From Gambelia wislizenii (Eukaryota > Chordata > Lepidosauria > Squamata > Crotaphytidae): a stretch of DNA of 64,000 nt. The stretch covers positions 203,173,809-203,237,808 of the forward strand of contig JAUMIR010000002.1 in NCBI GenBank assembly GCA_030847615.1, written 5' to 3'. Under the pieces are notes generated by a model that worked only from the letters and a program-made list of their open reading frames with translations, was not told the origin of the DNA and made no database searches. The translations under genes were made by a program, and so were the position numbers. Shown here in pieces: positions 26,601-38,600 of the stretch; positions within the stretch are counted from its first letter, which is position 1; every line of letters begins with the position of its first letter.

Positions 26601-29600
26601 TATATCTTCAAGGGGCTTAATTTCCCTTCAGGAACAGGTTTCCTGTGAATCCTCACACCAATAAATCAAAGTTAGTTCTCTTACGATTCCCAGGAGATTT
26701 GGCAGCTAGTTGCAGTTAAGTAAGCAGGCCTTTCCTCTCTCTTGCTTTCTCCTCTGATGGCTGTCTTGCTGCAGTGCTTCCCGTCATCTCTCACCACTCT
26801 TTTTTGGCAAGCAATTAATCTCTCTGGTGCATGGGTCCCAGCCTTTTAGCAGCTTTGATTGGGGTGCCCTAGTTCATGGGGGGATTAAGTTATTGCCTCC
26901 ACCTTTTCTGCCCTTCAGAAGAAAACAGGATCAGAGCTGATTTACGATCCTTTTTGTTGCCGCTCCGTCCCAAACCGGAAGCCCCTAAATCCATTAGTGA
27001 GTCTGTTTAACACCAAATGTAAGTACCACGTGGGGAACCTGTGGACTGTTGGAAACTTGTAACTGTGTCACCTCTCAGAAATCTCATTATATGAGCATGT
27101 GCTAAAAGTGATATTTTTTTCAAAGTTCAAAATGACCAACAACACCGACACTTGATGCTTTAAAGTATTCACCTGCAAACCTTTGCATAATCCATTCTGT
27201 AAAAATTGCAAAACATCTTTACCCTGTATTTGATCAATTGCCAACTCTTCAGATCTATACTAGTTCTCAAATGCCTTCCAAGTCCTGTTGTAAATCTTTT
27301 GTATTGTCTGTCTTCTTGAAGCCATTATGTTGTCAATCACCCCAGCAGAGTAACCTTACAACTGTAATGTTCTCCTTACAAAACCCATGCAGTCAGATTC
27401 AACCAGTCCAGATTTCAATGATTCACTGGACCCTCATTAATATGTTTGACCTTTTTGGTAGTTTGACTGGCAGAGCCATTGACAATTGAAGCAATAGTGG
27501 AAAGCAAGTAGTGGGCCAATGTGGTGCTATTAGAACCACATTTGCTCTCTCCTGGCTGAATTTTGAGCAGCACCTTTTGCATAATGTTATTGGCGGAAAT
27601 GCATAATGGCAACCATTTTGCCAATGCACTACCAGGGCATCAAATTGCTCCGCATCCCTTCTGCTTCCATCTATTGAAAAAAAACCTTCAAAATCTTGAA
27701 TTCCTGGCAGAGGCAGTCTATCTGCCTTTCTGAGTCTATCTGAAAAGGTCCTAGCAAAGTGTTCAAATGCTGAATCTACTGAGTCTGACAATAGCATATG
27801 TGCTATTTCTTGCTTCAATACTTCAAGACAGAGTGAGGTAGTCTACTTCAGTGTCTATTTGTGCCCTCAAATGTGTCAGCAAAGTAGTGGGCATCAAGTG
27901 ACTTTTTTCATAATTTACTATAAATCCATACTTCTCCAATGTTTGTATTGTCAACCATAAATCCTTCAGAATCTTTTGCCTGGAATTTACTTCCAATAGG
28001 ATGTCATTGAGGTATGGCTAGAGTTCTACCCCTTTTTGTCTCAGAAATGCCATCAAGGGTGTCATAATTTTTAAAATATCCTTGGATCCAATACAAGTGA
28101 TAAGGCCCTGAATTGTTAGTGGTTTTCTTGATACTGGAGTCTTAAATATTTCCTGTCTCCCATCACCATAGACATATGTAGGTGCACTCCCTTCAAATCT
28201 GGAACACAGTCCACTTCGAGTGTATGCACCTTAGGCTGAGGACCAGGGATAGTTTGGGGATTCTGCTAGTCTACCGACCACCCCATTGTCTAGCAGACTC
28301 CCTGACCAAGCTGACACAACTGGTCTCGGAGCTGCTGTTGGAGTCCCCTAGACTTTTAGTTTTGGGAGACTTCAACATTCCGCTCGAGACCAGTCTAACA
28401 GGCGCGGCTCAGGACTTAATGGAGATCATGACAAACATGGGCCTATCCCAACTGGTCATCGGGCCCACACATTGTGCAGATCATACACTCGATGCGGTCT
28501 TCAGTACGGAACAAGAATATCCGTGGGCGGAGGTTGTAAATACCTCCACATTGTCATGGTCGGATCATTTCCTGGTTAAGGCGGAACTTAGAGTTTGTAT
28601 CTGCCCCACTGGGGGGGTGGACCCATTAGATTGGTCCACCCTCGAAAGCTAATGGAGCCAAATGGATTCCAGAAAACCTTAGAGGGTTTAATGGTTGGGA
28701 ATGCCGGTGAACCTGACGATGCTCTGATCAATATTTGGAACATCGATCTTGCCAGGGCTATTGACATGATCGCTCCCAAGCATCCTTGTCAATCCGCTTC
28801 AAACCGTAAGCCATGGTACACACCAGAGCTTAGGAGAATGAAGTGGTTTGGACAATGACTAGAGCGCATGTGGCGGAAAACTCAACTCTTATCTGACAGA
28901 ACTTGCCATAGGAACTTTCTTTGGTCCTATCGGGAGGCAATACGTGCAGTGCAGAGATCTTTTCCCTCTGCACGTATTGTGTCTGCAGAGTCCTGTCCAG
29001 CAGAGCTGTTTCAGGTGGTGAGGGAGCTAACACAGGTACCCCCTGTGCTGAATCCCTTACTTAACCAGACATCAGCCTGCTGTGACACGTTTAACAACTG
29101 TTTCACAGATAAAATCTCTCAGATAAGAGCTGACTTAGATGCCAATGTTTTAACAGAAACCATAGGAGAGATGTCCAGCGACTCTATCGATGAACTTATT
29201 CTAGATCAGCTCCAATCTGTGAGTACTGAGGACGTGGACAAGCTGCTTGGTGGGGTGAGGAAAACAACTTGCCCTCTCGACCCTTGTCCATCATGGGTGG
29301 CCGTCCGGGGGGGGGGAAGCATTGAGGAGATTCCTCATGGATATCATCAATGCTTCCTTCAGGGAAGGACATGTTCCATCTTGTCTGAAGGAAGCGGCTG
29401 TTAGGCCGCTTCTGAAAAAACCTTCCCTGGATCCCTTGGTTATGACTAACTACAGGCCTGTTTCTTTATTGCCATTTCTGAGCAAGGTGATCTAGAGGGC
29501 GGTTGGTCTTCAACTCCAAGCTGTCTTGGATGAAACCGATTATCTAGACCCATTTCAAACTGGCTTTAGGACAGGCTTTGGGGTTGAGACTGCCATGATT

Positions 29601-32600
29601 GCCTTGACTGACGATCTGCGTCTGAACATCGACAGGGGTAATGTGACCCTGTTGGTGCTCTTAGACCTCTCAGCAGCTTTTGATATGATAGATCATGGCA
29701 TTCTCTTGGACCGCCTGAAGGGGTTGGGTATTGGAGACACTGCATTGCAGTCGTTCCGGTCCTACCTCTCGGGCAGGTCCCAGAGAGTGCTGCTCAGGGA
29801 CAGTTGTTTGAGCAAAAGAGAGCTCACCTGGGGAGTTCCACAGGGAGCTATCCTGTCCTCGATGTTATTTAACATCTATATGAAGCTGCTGGGTGAGATT
29901 ATTCAGAGTTATGGAGCTGGGTGTTATCAGTATGCTGATGACACTCAGATCTATTTCTCCGTATCTCGTTCATCGGTCTCGAATTCCAATGACATCTCTT
30001 CTCTCAATGAATGTCTTCAGGCGGTAATGGGCTGGATGAGGAAAAACAAATTGAAACTGAATCCAGACAACACAGAAGAGCTCACGGTAGTGGCCCCGAA
30101 ACCAAGAATTGGGTTGCAACCTCCAGTCCTGGATGGGGTCACACTCTCCTCCAGTGACTGTGTTCGCAGTCTGGGTGTGCTCCTTGACTCATCACTCCTG
30201 ATGATAAATCAGGTAAATGCAACAGTCAGGAGCGCCTGTTATCAGCTTCGGCTGATACGCCAGCTGCGCCCTTTTCTGGAAGCAAGGGAATGCCCAATCA
30301 CCTCTCCTCCACTTCCTTTAACATTGTGTCTCCCTCACATGGGACAATTGCACTGAAAATAACACTGCAATTGGCCCATCCACGTGGACCTTTAAAAACC
30401 TCTATAGCCTTTCTTAAAACAAATGCACACAATTTTTGTGTGTATCCTAAAAATCTTCTAGTGTTCAGAGCAGTTCCCCATTCTGAATCTATTAACTCTC
30501 TAAATATCTCAGGCATTGGCAATTCAACTCTCTGAGAAACTTGCTTCCTTATTAGTAATGCTACCCTGTTCTCCTTTGCATCATCACCATTACAGTGTGG
30601 ATTCCCCAAGGAATCTACCAATCCTAATGTCTGCAAAACTCTTTTCAATAAGTTCTTTAGCGATTCACTCTGGAACAATCTATTTGTTTTAAACAGTTTA
30701 TTATCTTCCTCCTCTGAGGTATCACCTTCTCCCTCAGAAATCACATCCTCCATCATCCTCTCTTGCTTGTCTTAATTTTCTGTATCTAAATCTGATATCC
30801 GTATACACTTGGATTTCTTTATGTACTTCCTAGGTCTTTCCCCTTCTAAGCTTTCATTCAATTCTGCTTGTGAATTTATCCTTCTCTTTCCTAGAAACTG
30901 TCCTCTGTTCTGCTTTTAACTGTGTTGTCCTGGTGCAACCTCTGCAACATTACCCTGATGCATCAATTCACTGTTATTGATTTCATTATGTTTCCTGAGT
31001 GCATAAAATTCATTATATTTACATTTGATTGACACACCTCTGTACTTGAATTCATTGCTGTAATGTTTCTTAGTTCATTAAGTATTGAGTATTAGCATTT
31101 GGCCTTGGTTGTCCTGTGACTGACAGCATAGCTCTCAATCCATTGGTTATTATCTCTCTAATGATGTATTGCAATTCAGAATAAGCATTAAAGACACAAT
31201 TCATTTTAAATGTATCAGACTGGAAATTCATTTCATGCACCCTTGAATCTCCACCCTCTCTTGGTTCCATAAACACACTAGATTTATTACCATCAGAATA
31301 TTTAGGCAATTGCCTAGGGTCATCATAGTCAGATTGCCTCAATACCAGAACATCTGTAAACACCACTCTCAGATAATTTATGAATTCTGGTGTCATATAT
31401 GAAGAGTAAACCCCACTGCTTTGCTGAGGCTCCCCACTCCTGTTTACATCATCGCAGCACACATCTATTAATGCTGAAGCTGGAGAAACTGTGCCTGCTC
31501 TTTCTGTGGAGCTACGTTCTAACATGGCCCTGGCTCCAGACCTGGAATCCTGAAATTCAAGATTCCTGACCCTTTGAGATTTCACCATCACTGCAGCACC
31601 TTTCTCCAGTCTAGGCAGGTAAGCTGAGATGTTTTTAATTTCTTTAACTGTGGTCTTCTTCTTCTTCTTTTGGCTTTTGCGAAGTACTCCCTGTGTCATT
31701 ATGTTTTAAAGTTTGCCTCCACCCAGTGTTCTCCCCACCTTTTCTTTCTTCCAATTCACTCTTGCTGGAGGTTTGGAAAACTTTACATAACTCCTCTCTG
31801 TGCACATCCTCAAAGACATGCTATGTAGCGGCCATCTGAGAAACATTGTTTTTAGGTTTATCACATTCCCCGCTCAGCCACTCAGCCATCAAGGGGATTG
31901 GCTTCCTCTTTAATGTTTTTCTCTGGTGACTTTTTCTTTCCGGGTGCATCCCTTCTATCTCTTTAGTCTTTGTATCCATTTCTAATTTCACTACTTACTT
32001 AATCCTATTAATTATTAATCCCTGACTGAACTATGTCAGGTTGACAGGGAAGGATAAGAAAAGGTGATGGAGAAGGGAAGGGGTCTTAACAGTCTAAATG
32101 GAAAAAGAATGTGGATTCCTAGTCAGGTTTGGCATGCAGGAATTAACCCAATTGTAGTGGATTGCTTCTCTGTGGCATCCTGAGAATAACTCAATAGTAT
32201 GTGGTTTGCTCCTCCGGGCCATCCAGAGAATGACAAATGAGGTCACTGTTATGGCGAATGGTATAGCCCTGCCATATGCATCACTGACTGGCTGTTTAAA
32301 GAGTGCATGGGTACACTTGACTGAGTGACCAAAGGAATGGTCAACATCTGTAGAAATAAATGGTGGAAAAACATTTGTAGTTATAGGACTTTTATCACAC
32401 TACACTGTTATAGTGCTATTATTCCATTTTAACTGCTCTGGCTGCCTCCTGTGGAATTCTGGGGTTTGTTGTATAGTGAGGCTTAACAGCTCTCTGGCTG
32501 AGAATGCTAAATGCCCCTCCCTAAACTTCAAATCCCAGGATTCCATAGATAATCTCCATAGAATAGCTGTGTTTTGGAGAATTCTACCAACAATTTCCAT

Positions 32601-35600
32601 TTTATTTGTAACTTTTCTGGGGCCCACCATTGTGATCTTTCAATGTTGCATGTTCCCCACTTCCTGGGAGGGCAAGTTCCTAGGCGAAGTAGTCAGGATT
32701 AATTATATGTGAATCAGCTAGGATAGCCGTTTGTGACAACAGCAATTTACAGTTATAGCAGCAGAGGCAAGAGGCAAGAGACATTTTCCTGAAAGGCAAG
32801 ATATCTACTATCCAGCACTGGCTTCCTAGAGACAAACCTAGGGCCCTCAGGTACTTCATTATCTCTTCAGCCAGTTCACAGCTCTCCCTGTTCCTCCTTC
32901 TCTCTGATTGTTCCAGTTTCTTATATATGACTATCCAACATGTGGAGCACCTGCCCTTGGAGGTGGATTGCCCATTCAAGAGGCCATTCAATAGCTACTA
33001 AAGCTACTAATGCATATTCTGCCTAGCAATACCAGAAGGTTCCGTATGCTCTGCGCAGGTGCAGGAATAACCCAACTGTGTGATTCACAGAGACCATGAA
33101 GAAGATCCTGTGGTACTCCAGTTGGATTCCACACCCCATCTGCCCCAGCTAACATAGCCAGTGGTCAGTGATGGTGGGAATTGCAGCCCAAAAGACACCT
33201 GAAAGAGCACAGACTGCCTACTCCCATACTAAAGCCTTTTGTCAAAGTATGAATTCTAACCCAACAACACTTCCAGACAAAAGCATAGTTTGGTAGAGCT
33301 GGTTGGACAGTAGATTCACAAGAAAATATTCATAGTTTGATTTACAGGATCAACAGCTTTTGCAGTCTAAATTATTTTTAATCTGCATTCAACAACTTGA
33401 TGCTAAAATTTATGATTTTGACCTCAACATTCTTACTTCTTTGTGGTGGATTTCAAAATTTCAGTAAGGAGTTATATAGCACCACTTGGATTTCTCTAAA
33501 AATGACAGATTCAACTTACCAAGACAATCATATCCCAGAGCTCCTTGAGCAAGCGGACTTCCTTATGGCATGCTTTCAGCTGCTTGTAATCTGGGACAGA
33601 TACTTCAAACAAGCTTGCTGACTTGGATAGGGCTTCCATCTCTTTTTCCATAGCAGTGACCATCTTTTGTTGCTGGAAGCAGAAATGGAAATCATTAGCT
33701 AATGTTTTAGCAAGCTGAATACCAATGTTATGCTGGTGGTGATGTTGTGGATTGGCTGCCTCGCTTATGTACCTTCTCAGCATATGTTAGTGAAATGTCA
33801 CTTGTGCTGATGCCAATGTACAGAGGGCAAATATAGGTAGAGGAGCAACAGAGGATGAGTGTTGCAATATGCTTCTCTGGAAGCTAGCCTACAAAACAGA
33901 TTAGCTTCCACACCACTGAAGGCTACACTGATGCATGGTCAGTAGAACATGCCCTAATTGTCACTGGTGTGACCATACCCTCATGCAACACTACACTGGA
34001 AAACTACTGAGACCAAGCAGCTTGGTTGATTTTTTTAGTATGACACTAAAAGCATGGCTGTTTTTCTGTAGAGAAGAAAGACATACTACCATATAAACAT
34101 CCCCATCTCTTAAAGCAAATTACCTTATTAAGGGATTTATAGGGTTCTGGATCAGCAAAAGTGAAAGGTGCATCTGATCGAAATTTTTCCCTGAATTCAT
34201 GTTGTTTCATCTAAGGGGTGGGAGAGAAAAGAAAATAGCCCAGTTAAGCAGGATCATGCAGTATCTGGAAGCCAAGGATTGATCTCTGGCACTTGGATGA
34301 GAACAGCCTGGATGATGTTGTAAGACACCTAAACAAACAGTTGTAGTGGCCAGGGCCCTTGTGGGCCACCACTCTATAAAACATTCACAATGTGGCACAA
34401 CCTGTAGGAAACAAGGAAGCACCAGTAAAGACTTTTGTTGGCCTTAGTTGTCACCATTTTTTTCTATACTCTTAGTGCCTTGTACCTCTCATGAATCAGA
34501 GCATGTTATCATTTTCAGAAAGATAGCTATGCTATTATCAGTGAATCCACACCACAGAATTAAAGTAGTTTGATACCACTTTAACTGTCATTGCTACATC
34601 TTATGGAATCCTGGGATTTGTCATCTGATGAAGCTACTTAGACTTCTCTGCTAGAATGTTCTCCTCCCCTCAGTATGACAGTTGGACAGAGAAAATGGTT
34701 AAGCACAAAAGGTACCTCAAACTGCTGACATTTCCTTCGGATAATTGTAACTTCGTTGGTTTGAAGAGGAGCAACATTCTGCTTGACTTGGAATGATAGC
34801 TTTTTAGTGTTATTCCATTGCTCTGGCAATTCCTAAAAGGAAGCAGAAGGATAATTCTTAAAATATTTTGCTTACACAACTAGGAGAGAGATGGCTGCTC
34901 AATAAAACCAAGAAAAGCAGCCACAGAACAATATGTGGGGGAGGGAGGGGAGGAGGAAGCAGAAAGTCAGTCACATTGCAAAATGGCGGACTACTGCTCT
35001 GTCTGCACAGGTTTACTGATTTCTGAACTTTACTCACAGTGTCAATAAAGGGGGGGGGATTCATGCACCATGTAGGACCTAAGCTTCATCAGTGGATGCA
35101 GAGATCATGCATGACCTCAGAGAATTGTGTAGACCAGATGCATGCCTGGATGGGGGCTTTCTGGAAGGCTGTACCCTGCATCTTCACCAAACATGCAAGA
35201 ACCTATTATAAAAGCAACCAGTACTTGGGATCGGTTGTCTTCTACAAAAGGGAAGAATCCACTTGATTTCACTTTTAAAAAGCTAAAATTAAAAACCACC
35301 ATTATACAAATATCTCCAGTGAAAAGCATCCAGCAACTTACATGCAACTGTGTATGGATCTCTTCAGGCATTTCTTCTCCATAGAGCTTTAGCAACTCAA
35401 TAGTCTGCTTCAGAGGCTCAAACATATTGTCAGTTGTTACCTGTCTATCTTTGACCCGCATCAAATGACCCATCACTTCTACAAGCCCATCATAGTCACC
35501 TTCTTTCACCGGTTTAGACAAGCCTGCATTGGCTTCTTTCATAAAATCAGAAAGACTCTGAAGGCTGGAAAGGAAAAAACAAGTTCTAGTTGGGATACTT

Positions 35601-38600
35601 TTACCTATTTCTATAGCAAGGAAAATACGGGAGTTATACCCAGAAAGGTAGCTATGTTTGCATGTTGCAGTAAAAATAACTGAAGAGTCTTCTGTCATCT
35701 TGAAGATTAACAAACTTATTATGCAACATATACATTTTGTGGATTGTGACAGTTCTTTCCAGGACTTTGTGTGAGATGGGTGACTTCCATAAACATTTTG
35801 AGGAGGCAGAATTTCCAGAAGGCTCCTGGAATCATAATGGGGGCTGGATAGGGAGAACTAAACAAACAAACAAACAAACAAAAAAGCCAATAGCTGCTGA
35901 AAGTGGTTTAATATAACAATTCAGGAACCTAGATAAGGTCAGATCCTTCAGCTGTGGGATCTAATACTTCTTTTCATGGCTCTCAGAGGTTTTCCCTCTT
36001 TCTTATAAATACTAGAATTTGGAATAATCCCAAACTGTTAGGAAGTATTTCTTCACACAGTGAAAGAGCCAAGTCTTGTTATGTTGCATTCTTATGCCTT
36101 CTAAGAGCGATCTGACTACAAGTAGTGATGTTTCAAAGCTTTATATATATTAGGCCCTGAATGGTTGTGGCTGATCACCATCCAGGTAGGTGAGTGGAGC
36201 TGTGGCACTGAAATGTAAGTTGGAAATTGCCAAAATTATATCGCATCCTACCTGGTGGTGACATGGTCAATGAGGTGCTGTTTGAACATTAAGCTCCAGC
36301 GCTTGATGGTATTTAGGAGTGCTTGCTTGAAGGGACGACAATCACTTTGCAACCAACCATTGAACACTTTGGTGTTATCAAACTTAGATACTTCCTCATA
36401 GAGCTTCTCATAAGTGTCAATCTAGAAGGCAACAAAAAAGTCATGGCACAATGGGATAGTGTAAGCTAACCAAGAAGTATTTCTACATGCCCATCAGAGC
36501 TTAAAAGAAACTAGTTATGGAGCTTAGAAGAAACTAGTTACTTCTAATTAGCTCCCCCTCAAACCTCACATCTTTTGTAATACAAAATTTAAAAGTTACT
36601 TTAATAGTTATGGAGTGTGGCCTCACTAAATGGTAGTACCTCATCATGCTCATGAGGGATGATGTGACTTTTCTTGTGTTACAGATATGGAATAGGTAAT
36701 ATATCTGTGCAGTGGATTGCAGAAAGCTGAACTGAGTGGTTCAGCCATGCTAAGAACGGGGCCTTAAAGAACTGGAATGGATACTTCTCCAAAAATTATG
36801 GATCAGATGCACAGACACACCCACACACCACCACTCACCTGTAGCTGAAATTGTTCTAAGGTGGGTGCCTCATGAGGCAAGTACTCCTCTGCATGGGACT
36901 CCAGCTCTTCAGGCGTCAGGGCCCGGCCAAAGGTGAGGAAGCGTTGCATGAATTCATGTGGATCATCTATCCAAAGGTATGAATATTTCTCAAAGGAGTC
37001 TTCATATTCCTCACCTTGCTTCATGGCACTGACCACAATGTTTGCCACCTCCTCTCGCATTTCTAGCAACTCTCCTGTATCTTCTAGGTCAGACTGCAAA
37101 AATGAAGCTTGGGAATATTAACTGTTTAGACTAAAACGCCCAGATTTCCTCCACCAGTACAACCACTGACTCTAATGGAAATTCTGAGAGCTGGAGTCTC
37201 TCAAAGTAACTTTTCAACTTGTGAGCTTGTCACAGGCTTGTGGTTGGCCATTGTGGCAAATACAATAGTGGACTACATCGATCTTTGATATAAATAAAAA
37301 GTTCTCTTTTGACATGCTTGTGTTTTGTCCTTATGTTCAGCAGGTTAAACAATATTATTCATGTCATGGTACATATACTTCACCAACTCACAAAAGGTGA
37401 CATAAACATTAACTGAACTAAATTCTTCTTGGGATTTGAAGGGGACCTGTATGTCCACAACTTGGAAGTTTGCTTCTCCCAGCGCAAAAACTCATGGGCT
37501 TCTTAGACTCCTGAAACTGAGCTTTTATTTTTTTTAAATGTTGCCAGCCCTTGTGACTGCAGCCCAACTAGAAATATGCAGATAACGTATTTTTAAAAAA
37601 CCTAAGAGTACAAGTGATCAAGTTGATTGTACTGGTATTATATTCTGACCTGAGAGAATTGTGGGGGTGGGATCTAACTGTTGTTAAACACAGAAATTGT
37701 GTGAATCGTTGAAGCCTGCTGTGAAGATGGCAACCATTCGCTTCTAATCATGAAAATTGCTTCCTTTTTGTTGCTAAAGATAAATGATTTAAATGGATGA
37801 ATGAATGAATGAATACTTATTTCACATTTGTGCCCAATCATCATCTCTAGTAAGAAAAAAAAATATATAGAATGTAAAGATTATCTACATGTGCCAACCT
37901 AGAAGACAGACTCATAGATGTGGCAAGAATTTGTATAACTCAGACTCTTTGGGGTTGTCCAAATGGTGTGTGTGTGGGGAACCTTCCTCATGGAATGCAA
38001 GGAGTATCCTACCTGTCCTAATGGCATTCCATGTGATTTTACCACATTGTGAAAGGGGAGACAAAAGGGCAAAAACCTCGCCAGCAAAGCCTTTGCTGCT
38101 TTTCCTGTATTTTTTTTAAAAAAAACAAGTGGGTGTGCATTTCTGCTCATTTAGGACAAACGAGTCAAACTGATTCGCTTGCCCAAACAAGATGAAGTGC
38201 AAATCTGATTGGCTGGACGAGCACGGGGGTGGGGCTTGATAATAAGGCAAGCACCCGCTGCCACATGTTGGATTTTTGCCTTAGCAGACAAGCGCTAAGG
38301 TGAGAAAAAGGGGTGTCGTCTTTGTTTGTTTGTTGCTTTTGTGTTCAAGCGAAAAATTGCTCAATTGCACCTTGTACATGTTTTTTTTAAAAAATAAGGT
38401 TGGTGATGGCAAATTGAGGCAAGTGCAAATTACTAGCAGGCATGCAAAGCTTATGGGGGCAAAAAAAAAAACATTAGGACAAGTTGCAGCTGCTGTGAAA
38501 TGTCATTACTATGACTCTGTTTTTGTGGGCTCGTATATACAAGCCCTTTGACTTGCAGGTACAGACACACATGGTCCTGCATTTTCACACAGCTGAGCAG

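Larger units (their letters stand above)
14790..26993 (-). mobile_element. Full-length L1 LINE interrupted by other elements
   Basis: The 3' end is at 14790 (A/T-rich terminus followed by conserved L1 3' sequence) and the 5' end at 26993. It is flanked by a perfect 12-bp duplication TTAGTGAGTCTG. Order on the minus strand: 5' UTR (~26993-25640), ORF1 (~25330-24560), ORF2 endonuclease, reverse transcriptase and C-terminus, 3' UTR. Removing the nested LINE (18536-22513), the 15.19-15.76-kb insert and smaller insertions leaves about 7.2 kb, a normal full L1 length. Frames are badly decayed. It sits inside the DIRS-1 recombinase gene. Confidence 0.9.
14480..32235 (-). mobile_element. DIRS element (DIRS-1), split by a nested L1 and an L2 fragment
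   Basis: DIRS elements are tyrosine-recombinase retrotransposons. On the minus strand the order is: terminal repeat (~32070-32235), gag (31699-30298), [L2 insert], reverse transcriptase (28205-27830), RNase H (27818-27424), recombinase N-part (~27360-27006), [L1 insert 26993-14790], recombinase C-part (14777-14486). This is the canonical DIRS order. Frameshifts and stops are frequent. The N-terminal half of the reverse transcriptase is missing where the L2 fragment sits. No left terminal repeat was found, so the 3' end appears truncated near 14.4 kb. Confidence 0.87.

Noticed and set aside
34124..34210. ATG at the start of exon 17 as an alternative gene start
   Set aside because: It follows a proper acceptor and the frame continues from exon 16, so it is an internal Met codon.
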